Below are positions 21,066 through 29,187 of a stretch of DNA of 64,000 nt, piece after piece. The stretch's first letter is position 1, and each line of letters begins with the position of its first letter. The DNA comes from Beijerinckiaceae bacterium (GTDB lineage: Bacteria > Pseudomonadota > Alphaproteobacteria > Rhizobiales > Beijerinckiaceae). The notes below the pieces were generated by a model. The model ran no database searches. It had not been told where the DNA came from and worked only from the letters and a program-made list of their open reading frames with translations. The translations under genes were made by a program, and so were the position numbers. The stretch lies in NCBI GenBank assembly GCA_009773635.1, contig WSYC01000001.1, positions 1 to 64,000 of the forward strand. Reading direction: 5' to 3'.

Positions 21066-22637
21066 ATGACGATTTTGATGAATGATGCCACCAATGCCAA
21101 TGTTTCAATCCTTCAGCGTACCAACGAGCTGTTTCAGCTGACCCAGAAGCGGGTTGCCACCGGCAAGAGCGTTTTTGGCGCCGCCGATGACACCACCCGC
21201 TACAAGATGAGCGAGACCATGCTCGGGCGTGGTCGCCAGCTCAGCGACATCAACAACAACATCAGCCTCGCGCTCTCGACGCTGGAGGCGACCGACAAGA
21301 CCCTGAAGAATATGGTTGGTCTGATCGAATCGGGCCAGACCCTGATCCGCAAGGCGCAGTCGGAAGGCGCCGCGGGCCTGCGCAGCGTGACACCGACCGC
21401 GAACCTCAATTCCTCGTCGGTTGTGACCGGCGTCACGGTCGGCTCGAAATTCTCGGTCACGTCAGACGCTGGCAAGAATTTCACCTACACCTTCAACTCC
21501 ACCACCGTCACCTGGGGGCAGGTGGCTGACGCCCTCAATTCCGCGAATATCGGCGTGCTCGCGGAGTTCGTGCCATCGACGACAGCAAACCAGACCAATC
21601 TGCGCTTTGTGTCCTTCAACGAGAAGGACTTCACCTTCGATGCCATCACCGATGAAAACGTGATGGACGATCTGACGGGCCTCACCTCACCGAATGGCCA
21701 GGTCTTCAGCCCGGCGGACCTGTTCGCCAACGGCATTCTGCCCCCGGCCGCCAACGAACGCGGCTTCACGGTGTCCTACGGCGGGCAGGTCACCGGCACG
21801 GCCGGTGCGGGCGTCACCGGCGCCACAGCAATCGCTGCCGGCACCACGCTGACCTTCGAGGATGGCACCGGCGGTGTCCGCAGCATCAGCTATGCCGCCG
21901 CGAGCACCCTGAACCAGGTGATTACCGATATCACGGCCATGGGGGCCGGGATCAAGGCTGAACTGGTCAACGTGACGGGTGCCCCGGCCGGCCCGCTCCA
22001 GTTCCGTATGCGCAACATGAACGGCGGGGACATGAAGATCCTCTCCGGCACCGGCTCCTTTGCGGCTGCGGCTGCGATCGGCTTCCCCGGCGTTACGGTT
22101 GGCTATGCCGCGCCGCTCTCCTCCAACAACGCGCTTCGCCTCGCTTATGGTCGCCAATATGACGCGATCATCGTCAATCTCGACCTTCTGGTGCAGAACA
22201 ACCCGGTTCAGAACGGGCGCAACCTCCTGCAGGGTCAGAATATGAACGTCGTCATGGACGAATTTGCCGGCAATCCGCTGACCATCTCCGGCATCTCGAT
22301 CACCGCGGCGGGAACACTGACGCTGTCGCAGGCCGGTTCGGGCTGGACCACCGACCAGAATATCCAGAATTCGGCGACCCAGGCCAACCAGGCCCTCATC
22401 AATCTGCGCAACTTCCAGGCCCAGTTCGCGACCTTCAACAGCTACATCAAATCGCGCTATGACCTGAACAAGGCGTATCAGGGCGATATGAAGACTCAGG
22501 GCGACGAGCTTGTGGCAGCCGATGCCTCCGAAGAAAGCGCCAACCTTGTGGCACTGCAAACCCGGCAACAGTTCGCGGTGCAGGCCCTCACCATCGGCAA
22601 CCAGAACGAACAGTCCCTGCTTCGCCTGCTGGGCTGA
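21066..22637 (+). CDS. Flagellin
   Basis: A 523-residue filament subunit. The conserved N-terminal D0/D1 helices (about residues 1-130: NVSILQRTNELFQLTQKRVA, LEATDKTLKNMVGLIESGQT) and C-terminal helices (about 430-523: INLRNFQAQFATFNSYIKSR, ending QNEQSLLRLLG) are both present. The middle (about 140-400) is the surface-exposed variable part. It has no cysteine and no signal peptide, as expected for type III export. It is monocistronic with a strong terminator. The paralogue at 25281 is close throughout. The start has GAAGGTG 6 bases upstream. Confidence 0.95.
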   Translation: MTILMNDATNANVSILQRTNELFQLTQKRVATGKSVFGAADDTTRYKMSETMLGRGRQLSDINNNISLALSTLEATDKTLKNMVGLIESGQTLIRKAQSEGAAGLRSVTPTANLNSSSVVTGVTVGSKFSVTSDAGKNFTYTFNSTTVTWGQVADALNSANIGVLAEFVPSTTANQTNLRFVSFNEKDFTFDAITDENVMDDLTGLTSPNGQVFSPADLFANGILPPAANERGFTVSYGGQVTGTAGAGVTGATAIAAGTTLTFEDGTGGVRSISYAAASTLNQVITDITAMGAGIKAELVNVTGAPAGPLQFRMRNMNGGDMKILSGTGSFAAAAAIGFPGVTVGYAAPLSSNNALRLAYGRQYDAIIVNLDLLVQNNPVQNGRNLLQGQNMNVVMDEFAGNPLTISGISITAAGTLTLSQAGSGWTTDQNIQNSATQANQALINLRNFQAQFATFNSYIKSRYDLNKAYQGDMKTQGDELVAADASEESANLVALQTRQQFAVQALTIGNQNEQSLLRLLG

Positions 22638-22682
22638 GGCTCCCGGCGCGCGGTCAGACGCGCCTTGCAGCTCCACAACAAC

Positions 22683-22714
22683 GGCGCCTCCGCCAAACCG
22701 GAGGCGCCTTTTTT
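22683..22714 (+). terminator. Terminator of flagellin 1
   Basis: A perfect 10-base stem GGCGCCTCCG/CGGAGGCGCC with a CCAAAC loop followed by six T residues, 45 bases after the stop codon. Confidence 0.93.
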
Positions 22715-22732
22715 GTCGAACCCACCTCAACG

Positions 22733-22766
22733 AAAAAAAACGCCAGGCAAGAGATTGCCCGGCGTT
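22733..22766 (-). terminator. Terminator of the TPR glycosyltransferase-like gene
   Basis: On the minus strand AACGCCGGGCAA pairs with TTGCCTGGCGTT (one mismatch) around a TCTC loop, then a run of eight T residues. It is 75 bases downstream of the gene's stop. Confidence 0.85.
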
Positions 22767-22841
22767 CTTCTCAATCCCAAATCGGGGCTGCTCGATCCCA
22801 AGTGAAGTCTCTGTCCGCCGTGTTGTCTGGCGGCGGAAACC

Positions 22842-24842
22842 TCAGCTTCTGTTGCCCTGTTCGAATTTCTGCATGGCTTCGAGATACACCGTTTCGAGCT
22901 TTTCAGACATGAGGCGTTCCTGCAGGAACGGGCTTGCCAGCATGCGCCCGCGCAACGAGGCCCGCAGCGCTGCGAGAGCCGGAATGTCCGACGCCAGCGC
23001 GACCGCTTTCTCGATGTAGCTCGGGATATCGTCGACAACATATTCGCCAAGACCCACAGGCCGCATGAAGGCCGCGCCGAACCGCCCCATGGAAGGACGA
23101 TCGGTTTTCGAGACCACCGGCACACCCATCCAGAGCGAATCGAGGATGGTGGTGCCCATGTTATGGGGCCAGCAATCGAGCGAGATATCGAGGCTGTGGT
23201 ATCCTTCCCAATGCGTCTCTGTAACGCCGAGTTCAATGCATCCGGCAGGAATGCCGGCCTTCATCAGGCGAACCCGGAAGAGCTCCCGGGTTTCCACGTC
23301 CATGAGTTGCCGCGAATCGAACCTCAACCGGCTGTTGGGCACGCGCTCGAGGATTTCCTTCCACACCGCGAGAACATCGTTGTTCATGCGGATCAAGCGC
23401 GACATCGTGCCGAAGGTGATGTAGCCATTCTTGAGGGCCGGCAGCGGCGCAACGTCGATATAGGCCTTTTTCGGCGGCTGGTAGGAATAGGCGGGAGCGG
23501 GCACCCGCAGGAGCGTCTCGCTGAAGAAGGGTTCGGAGCCAGCCGGCGTCAGGTTGTCATCGGTGATGAAATAGTCGATTTCCTTGAGGCCGGTCGTGTA
23601 GCCGTAGCCGAGATAGCTGATCTGGACAGGCGCCGGACGCATTGCGAAAACGCTCAGGCGGTCAAGGTTCGTATGACCCGCCAGATCGATCAGCACGTCG
23701 ATGCCCTCATCGAAAATGCACTGCGCCATGACCTCGTCGGACATCTTGCTCACATCAACCCAGTGATCAAAACTCTGCTTCAGCATCTCGCTGATTTCAT
23801 CTTCTTTCTGCGCGTTGGAATAAGCAAAAAACTCGAAATTCGAACGCTCATGAGATTTAAAAATTTCCTTTACAAAGAAATAAACCGCATGACTTCTAAA
23901 ATCTCCAGATGAATACCCGATTTTTATTTTTCTCCCGGCAATTTTTTTATGATCCCTGTGCGTATATTTTGTACGTTTCTCAATGATGTTGTCAACAATC
24001 CTGCGGTACAGATTATACAGTCCTTCTCCGTCGATCAGATTGCTGTAGTTCGACATGAAGAGATAGGATTTCAGATTATTGATCTGGTGGGGCGCAAGCT
24101 CCAGCGAGCGCTCGTAGAGCGGGATGGAATCCTCGAATTCCCCCATGATGCACAAGTAGGACGCCAGCATCGCCAAACTGTCGCCCGTCTCCTTGAGCGT
24201 GTTCGCGTGAAAGGCATGGACCAGCCCGCGTGAGAAACGCCCGTCCCGGCCCAGCGCATGCGCGAGCATGGCTACGGCGGTAGCATTGTCCGGTTCCTGT
24301 TCGACAAGCGCCGTCAGTTCATCGATTTCGGGCACATACTCTGTGGTCCCCGCCAACTCCCGGGTGCAGATCGCGAGCTTCGTTCGGGCGTGGACATGCC
24401 CGGGGTCGAGTTCCAGCGCCCTCTCGAAAGCGGCCTTGGCCTTCTCAAGCTCCCCGTCATGCATCAACAGCATGCCCCAATTCGTGTTGGCATTCGGATC
24501 GTCCGGAGCCACCTTCAGCGCCATTGCAATGTATTGGCGGGCTTCATCGAACTGCCTGAGATCGAGGCACAGGTTGCCAAGCGTCGAGAGCGCGTGAAAG
24601 TTGATGGCACTGGCGCGAACGGCCCGCTCGAGCATCTGCTTGGCGACGAGCGATTGCCCTTCCCGGCGCAGGCAGATCGCGAGATTGCCGAGCGTAACCG
24701 AATGATTGGGCTTGGATCTGAGGATCGACTTGAACTGGTTCTTGGCCACGGCGAATTGCCCCGCCTCCAAATTGAGACATCCCTTCTCGAAGATATCCTG
24801 AAACCGGTCCTGCTCGAAAACCCGCTGAAAGTTCGGCCTCAT
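22842..24842 (-). CDS. TPR protein with O-GlcNAc-transferase-like (SPINDLY-type) domain
   Basis: 666 residues in two parts. About residues 20-270 are tandem TPR repeats (AKNQFKSILRSKPNHSVTLG, ALELDPGHVHARTKLAICTR). About residues 300-640 resemble the family 41 glycosyltransferase domain: GYSSGDFRSHAV, DVLIDLAGHTNLDRLSVFAM, RPAPVQISYLGY, DYFITD, and GTTILDSLWMGVPVV near the nucleotide-sugar site. No signal peptide or membrane helix, so it is cytoplasmic. It lies between two flagellin genes, making flagellin glycosylation before export a good hypothesis (inference). The stretch coding about residues 250-345 is unusually AT-rich. Confidence 0.85.
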   Translation of the reverse strand: MRPNFQRVFEQDRFQDIFEKGCLNLEAGQFAVAKNQFKSILRSKPNHSVTLGNLAICLRREGQSLVAKQMLERAVRASAINFHALSTLGNLCLDLRQFDEARQYIAMALKVAPDDPNANTNWGMLLMHDGELEKAKAAFERALELDPGHVHARTKLAICTRELAGTTEYVPEIDELTALVEQEPDNATAVAMLAHALGRDGRFSRGLVHAFHANTLKETGDSLAMLASYLCIMGEFEDSIPLYERSLELAPHQINNLKSYLFMSNYSNLIDGEGLYNLYRRIVDNIIEKRTKYTHRDHKKIAGRKIKIGYSSGDFRSHAVYFFVKEIFKSHERSNFEFFAYSNAQKEDEISEMLKQSFDHWVDVSKMSDEVMAQCIFDEGIDVLIDLAGHTNLDRLSVFAMRPAPVQISYLGYGYTTGLKEIDYFITDDNLTPAGSEPFFSETLLRVPAPAYSYQPPKKAYIDVAPLPALKNGYITFGTMSRLIRMNNDVLAVWKEILERVPNSRLRFDSRQLMDVETRELFRVRLMKAGIPAGCIELGVTETHWEGYHSLDISLDCWPHNMGTTILDSLWMGVPVVSKTDRPSMGRFGAAFMRPVGLGEYVVDDIPSYIEKAVALASDIPALAALRASLRGRMLASPFLQERLMSEKLETVYLEAMQKFEQGNRS

Positions 24843-25280
24843 GCGCCCCTCGTCATTCTTGACATGTGACTGTTCCGGTCAGCGAGCCGGCTTCTTGCCA
24901 CCCCGCCAGAACACCCGCGCACCTTTCCATCGTGCGCGAACATCCATTCCTCCCCCAGTGATGAACACTTATGGTTAATTTACCGATAATCGGCCCTGTC
25001 GGGGCGATGGCCGCGAAAGCATCTGGCCGGCCTGAATTGGCCTGACACACCATGGGCTTCCGGCTCACGGATTCAAACGCGCACGCCGGATTAAGCTTCG
25101 CTTAACGCTATAAGTTGTGCCGCCCTTAACCACGTTTTCCAGTAACGGGTCGCTCCGCCATCGAATTAACTCCCGTTTAGAAATGCCGGGTGCACCTTCC
25201 CCCCGTCGAAGGCCGGACACGTTCCGCCTTCGCTCTACCAGGCCAGGATGGCCGACCCATGCAACAGAAGGTGCACAATC
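24843..25280 (+). promoter_or_regulatory. Intergenic and promoter region before flagellin 2
   Basis: 438 bases with no credible gene. It contains the CtrA-type box at 25091-25105, other TTAA tetramers near 24974, 25126 and 25167, and the ACAGAAGGTGC leader motif just before the flagellin start. The promoter of the divergent TPR gene must also be here. Confidence 0.55.
25091..25105. promoter_or_regulatory. CtrA-type box upstream of flagellin 2
   Basis: TTAAGCTTCGCTTAA fits TTAA-N7-TTAA exactly, and is itself nearly palindromic. It is 176 bases upstream of the start codon, almost the same distance as the box before flagellin 1. Confidence 0.65.
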
Positions 25281-26797
25281 ATGACTGTCGTTTTCAATGC
25301 CGCCACTGCGGCGAACGTCTCGATCCTCCAGCGTACCAATTCAGCATTCCAGCTCTCCCAGAAGCGCGTCTCCACCGGCAAGATGATCTTCGGCGCGGCC
25401 GATGACGCGACCCGCTACAAGATGTCGGAAGTGATGCTTGGCCGTTCGCGCCAGCTCGACGCCGTCAACAACAACGTCTCGCTCGCCCTCAAGACGCTTG
25501 ATGCGACCGACAAGACCCTGAAGCAGATGATCAACCTCGTCGAGGCTGCCCAGGATCTCGCCCGCAAGGCGCAGGCCGAAGGCGCCGCCGGCACCCGTGG
25601 CGCGACCTCGACCGCCAACCTTCAGGCGACCACCGTCGTCGGTGGTGTGGCCGTCAACGACCGTTTCTCGATCACCTCGGACACGGGCGAAACCTTCACC
25701 TACACCTTCCTGAACACCTCGACGAACTGGGGTACGGTTGCTGATGCGCTGAACTCCGCCAACATCGGCGTGCTCATGGAGTTCGTGCCGGGCTCTGCTG
25801 CCAACACGACCAACATCCGCTTCTCCTCGAACAACGGCAAGGACTTCAAGTTCAACTCGACCTCCGATGCCGGCGTGATGACGGTCCTGGCCGGCCTGAC
25901 CTCGCCGGGCACGGGCGCCACCTATACCCCTGCCAACCTGTTCGTTACCGGCACCGCGGTTCCCACGGCCACCCAGACCGGCTACACGATTGCGTTCGGC
26001 GGCTCGATCACCACCACCAAGGCCGCATCGATGCCGACCAACCAGGCGATCGCCTCCGGTTCGACACTCGTGTTCCTTGATGGCAACGGCGATGCGCGCA
26101 CCTTCACGGCCGGCACGGGTGAAACCGCCACGACCATGATGAACACCATCAACTCGCTGAATGCCGGTGTTCGCGTCTCCCTCGAGAACCAGCTCGGTGC
26201 CGGTATCGTCCAGATGCGCATCCGCAACACCAACGGCGGCGACATGGCCATCGTCGGCGCCAGCGGTGACTTTGTCTCGGGTGGTGTGCTCGGCTTCCCG
26301 GGTGTCCAGACCAACTACGCCGCGCCGCTCTCGAGCAACAACGCGCTGCGTCTCCGGTATGGCCAGCAGTACGACGCAATCGTCACCAACCTCACCCTGC
26401 TTGCACAGAACAACCCGGTCCAGGCCGGCCGTAACCTGCTGCAGGGCCAGAGCATGAACGTGGTGATGGATGAGTTCGGCGGCAACCCGATCAACATCGC
26501 CGGCATCGCCATCACGGCAACCGGCACGTTGACGATGGCTCAGGGCGGCTTCGGATCCTGAACCTGCGTGACTATCAGGCCCAGTTCTCGACGTTCAACA
26601 GCTACATGCAGGACCGTTACGACACGAACAAGTCCTACGGTGTGGACCTGAAGACTGCCGGTGACGAACTCGTCGCCGCCGACGTCTCCGAAGAATCGGC
26701 CAAGCTCTCGGCTCTGCAGACGCAGCAGCAGTTCGCGGTCCAGGCCTTCTCGATGGGCACGCAGAACGCCCAGTCGCTCCTCCGCCTCCTCGGCTGA
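25281..26797 (+). pseudogene. Second flagellin, frame broken near its C-terminal helix
   Basis: From the ATG at 25281 the first 426 residues form a flagellin (NVSILQRTNSAFQLSQKRVS, LDATDKTLKQMINLVEAAQD) and then stop at 26559-26561 after MAQGGFGS. The missing C-terminal helix continues in another frame: LNLRDYQAQFSTFNSYMQDR to NAQSLLRLLG, ending 26797. Aligned with flagellin 1, about 52 bases are missing at the junction near 26553-26565, which shifts the frame. Without the C-terminal D0 helix it could not assemble. Both halves are well conserved and the terminator is intact, so the break is recent or is a sequence error. Confidence 0.85.
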
Positions 26798-26829
26798 TCA
26801 GCAACTGGCCTTCGGGCAAGAAAAAAACG

Positions 26830-26857
26830 GGCGGCAGGGCAACCTGCCGCCTTTTTT
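26830..26857 (+). terminator. Terminator of flagellin 2
   Basis: A perfect 9-base stem GGCGGCAGG/CCTGCCGCC with a GCAA tetraloop, followed by six T residues. Confidence 0.93.
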
Positions 26858-26889
26858 ATTGGCGTTCCGCCGGCAGCGCCGAAGCACGT

Positions 26890-27432
26890 TCAGGCCGGCT
26901 GCGGCTTGCCGAGAAACTCGACCCGCCACTTGCCGCCCGTGTGCGCTGGCTCCTGGTAGATCCTGAGATCGCCGTCGATCTTGTCCGGCGGAATCGGCAC
27001 TTCCTCATCCGGCAGCATGACCCATTGGCGCATGCCGATGATGAGCAGAACGGCCTTCTTCTCGCCGATCGCCACCAGCGCGGCGCGCTTGAGCTGGGTG
27101 TAATACGGCTCCTTGCGCCAGGCATCCGGCTTGCCCGTATCGACAATCACCTCATACGGCATGTGCGGCGCATTCTGGTTGATCAGAAACCCGGCCCGAT
27201 CTGGCCGCCAGGCGTCACCCAACTGCGCGTTGCGCCGCCAATGGCAGTAATAATCCCCGCATTGTTTCGGAATATCCTGCCAGATCCGGCACCCGGTTCC
27301 CGGCACGCAATGATGGCACCATTTCCCCGCCGGCTTGGGCTTGTCCAGCCAATCGATGGGATAGACCTTGCAACACATGGCGCAGGCACCGCACTCGCGC
27401 CCCGGCACCAGCGCGCCAACCTCACCAGACAT
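26890..27432 (-). CDS. Small Cys-cluster protein (CxxCxxCC, YkgJ-like), copy 1
   Basis: 180 residues from the ATG at 27432, chosen because GGAG lies nine bases before it; a GTG at 27444 would add four residues. Cysteines 14, 17, 20 and 21 give C-x2-C-x2-CC, followed by WCHHCVPGTGC and QCGDYYCHW, nine or more cysteines in the first 70 residues. This suits the putative zinc- or iron-binding YkgJ group. The second half is a beta-rich domain without cysteines. It shares DWLDKPKPAGKWCH with the adjacent paralogue. Function unknown; databases sometimes call such proteins flagellin N-methylase relatives, and flagellin genes are next door. Confidence 0.8.
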   Translation of the reverse strand: MSGEVGALVPGRECGACAMCCKVYPIDWLDKPKPAGKWCHHCVPGTGCRIWQDIPKQCGDYYCHWRRNAQLGDAWRPDRAGFLINQNAPHMPYEVIVDTGKPDAWRKEPYYTQLKRAALVAIGEKKAVLLIIGMRQWVMLPDEEVPIPPDKIDGDLRIYQEPAHTGGKWRVEFLGKPQPA

Positions 27433-27488
27433 TCCCGTCTCCACCCGCCTTTTGCGTCACATGCTTAAGCAAATGTAAACCGGGATGG

Positions 27489-28022
27489 TTAATGGTTCGG
27501 AAACACCGGGCGCCAGACGTGCCCGTTCGGCCCATTGCGCCCCTCAATCCGGATGTCATGCAGGGCCACACCATCGGGGATCGCGATCTCGCAATCCGGG
27601 AACAGGAGCGTGCGATGCTGGCCATTGAAGACGACAATGGTCGAGCCGCGCCCTTCGAGAATCTGCCGTGCCGTGCGCGCGAGCAGGGACTTGTAGGGCT
27701 CACGCCGGTGTGCATCCGGCGCGCCCGGGTCCAGCAGCACCGCCAGCGGCGCATCGACATGGGCGTGGGTGAGGACGAAACGCGCCCTGTCCGGCCGCCA
27801 TTCCGCCGGCAGTTCGGGATCAAGCCGCCAGACGCAATAGTAATCAGCGCAGCGCGCCGGCACGCTCTGCCAGATCGCGCAGCCCTTGCCCGGCGTGCAG
27901 TTGTGACACCATTTTCCGGCTGGTTTGGGCTTGTCCAACCAGTCGATATCGAACAGTTTGCAGCAGAGGCTGCACGATCCGCAGGGTTTGGATTCGACGG
28001 GAACCGCGTCCACCCACTTCAT
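27489..28022 (-). CDS. Small Cys-cluster protein (CxxCxxCC, YkgJ-like), copy 2
   Basis: 177 residues from the ATG at 28022, with GGAGGGAG about eight bases upstream. The first 70 residues mirror copy 1 closely with the same cysteine spacing (C14, C17, C20, C21, then WCHNCTPGKGC and RCADYYCVW); the second halves have diverged more (LTHAHVDAPLAVLLD here). It precedes copy 1 in transcription by about 55 bases, so the two form a small operon, probably a tandem duplication. It lies divergent from flbT-flaF. No enzymatic motif beyond the metal-type cluster can be seen. Confidence 0.8.
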   Translation of the reverse strand: MKWVDAVPVESKPCGSCSLCCKLFDIDWLDKPKPAGKWCHNCTPGKGCAIWQSVPARCADYYCVWRLDPELPAEWRPDRARFVLTHAHVDAPLAVLLDPGAPDAHRREPYKSLLARTARQILEGRGSTIVVFNGQHRTLLFPDCEIAIPDGVALHDIRIEGRNGPNGHVWRPVFPNH

Positions 28023-28081
28023 GTTTTGCGCTCCCTCCGTCCGCCGCTTGCGTCCATGCCGATACAAATGCGGATTTATGG

Positions 28082-28096
28082 TAAAGAGTTTGTTAA
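28082..28096. promoter_or_regulatory. Near-match to a CtrA box before flbT
   Basis: TAAAGAGTTTGTTAA matches TTAA-N7-TTAA at seven of eight fixed positions, 113 bases upstream of the flbT start in an AT-rich divergent region. One mismatch makes chance occurrence possible. Confidence 0.3.
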
Positions 28097-28209
28097 TTTT
28101 TCTACTACAGATTGCATTTGTGCCCTGTTATGGTGATTCTCACTCAACCTCATCAACCGGATATTTACGAGACCGTGGTCAAATCAACCCTCAAGGAAGG
28201 AGGCCCGCC

Positions 28210-28644
28210 GTGGCCCTGAAAGTTGAGCTGAAGCCCAACGAGAGAATCATCATTGGCACCGCCGTGGTGCGCAATGGTGACCAGCGGACGAGCCTGATCA
28301 TTGAAGGGCACGCACCGATCCTTCGCGAGAAAGATATTCTCAGCCCAAGAACTGCAGACTCGCCGGCTAAGCTCATATATCTGGCGATTCAGCTCATGTA
28401 TATCGATGGTCGTGTTGCTGAAAATATCGGCACTTATAATAAACTTGTAACAGACTTTCAAAATGCTGTTCCAAGTTCAACCGACATTCTTATGGCAATA
28501 CACAACCATATTTTAAACGCAGAGTTCTATAAAGCCCTCAAGGAAGCAAAACAGCTTCTGGCGTACGAGAGGAAATTGTTCGAGCATGCAGCCCGGAATT
28601 CATGCCTACGCGAAGACCCAGTCCCTAGCGCTCAGTCAGCGTGA
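28210..28644 (+). CDS. flbT: Flagellin translation regulator FlbT
   Basis: 144 residues starting at GTG 28210, with AAGGAGG seven bases upstream; the open frame further upstream is not similar to FlbT. The start ALKVELKPNERIIIGTAVVR and the motifs HAPILREKDILSP and KLIYLAIQLMYIDG are typical. In Caulobacter FlbT represses flagellin mRNA translation by acting on the 5' leader, so the shared leader motif of both flagellins here is a possible target (inference). The last residues, LREDPVPSAQSA, are coded within flaF. The coding sequence is more AT-rich than its neighbours. Confidence 0.93.
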   Translation: MALKVELKPNERIIIGTAVVRNGDQRTSLIIEGHAPILREKDILSPRTADSPAKLIYLAIQLMYIDGRVAENIGTYNKLVTDFQNAVPSSTDILMAIHNHILNAEFYKALKEAKQLLAYERKLFEHAARNSCLREDPVPSAQSA

Positions 28645-29035
28645 ACTGGAGGCGCGCGCCTTGCTCAAGGCGGCGAGCAAACTTCAGATCCTCAAGGATA
28701 ACTGGGATCCCAGCATTTCGACGATTGAGGATCCCCTTTCTCACAACCGTAAGGTGTGGGCGCTTTTTCTGGCTGCGGCAACGGATCCTGAATGCACCCT
28801 GCCGCCGGATGCCCGCCAGAACATCATCGGGCTGGCGCGCTTCGTGATCAACCAGTGCATGCGCATCCTGTTCGAGCCCGATCCGTCCAAGCTCGACCTG
28901 CTGATTGAAATCAACCAGCATATCGCGGCGGGCCTGCGGGGCAGCGCCGGCTCGGATATTGCCTCGTTGTCGCAGCCCGCCGCGGCGCCGATGCCTTCGG
29001 AACTGGCAAAGTCTCCCATGGCCGCAGCCTACTGA
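28586..29035 (+). CDS. flaF: Flagellin regulator FlaF
   Basis: 149 residues; FlaF proteins are usually about 115-125, and the excess is a C-terminal tail rich in Ala, Pro and Ser. The family pattern is clear: AYAKTQSLALSQRELEARAL, LLKAASKLQ, HNRKVWALFLAA, RQNIIGLARFVI. FlaF promotes flagellin synthesis and opposes FlbT. The ATG at 28586 lies inside flbT, an overlap of 59 bases, with GAGGAAA upstream; no later start fits, so translation of the pair is probably coupled. Confidence 0.92.
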   Translation: MQPGIHAYAKTQSLALSQRELEARALLKAASKLQILKDNWDPSISTIEDPLSHNRKVWALFLAAATDPECTLPPDARQNIIGLARFVINQCMRILFEPDPSKLDLLIEINQHIAAGLRGSAGSDIASLSQPAAAPMPSELAKSPMAAAY

Positions 29036-29072
29036 GAAGAGAGCAGCAACCCACTCGTCTGCAAAACCTGCA

Positions 29073-29099
29073 ACCGGCGCCTTGAGGGGCGCCGGTTTT
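29073..29099 (+). terminator. Terminator of flbT-flaF
   Basis: Perfect 9-base stem ACCGGCGCC/GGCGCCGGT with a short loop and a T-rich tail, 38 bases after the flaF stop. Confidence 0.85.
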
Positions 29100-29135
29100 G
29101 TTTGAACAGGAGGCATCGGCAGCAGCCGGACGCGG

Positions 29136-29162
29136 AAAAGGGCGCATCAACAGCGCCCTTTT
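29136..29162 (-). terminator. Bidirectional terminator between flaF and flgL
   Basis: AAAAGGGCGC and GCGCCCTTTT form a perfect 10-base stem with a seven-base loop. With T residues on both strands it can serve the converging flbT-flaF and flgE-flgK-flgL transcripts. Confidence 0.8.
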
Positions 29163-29187
29163 GCCAATTCAACCGTTGTCAGGAGCT

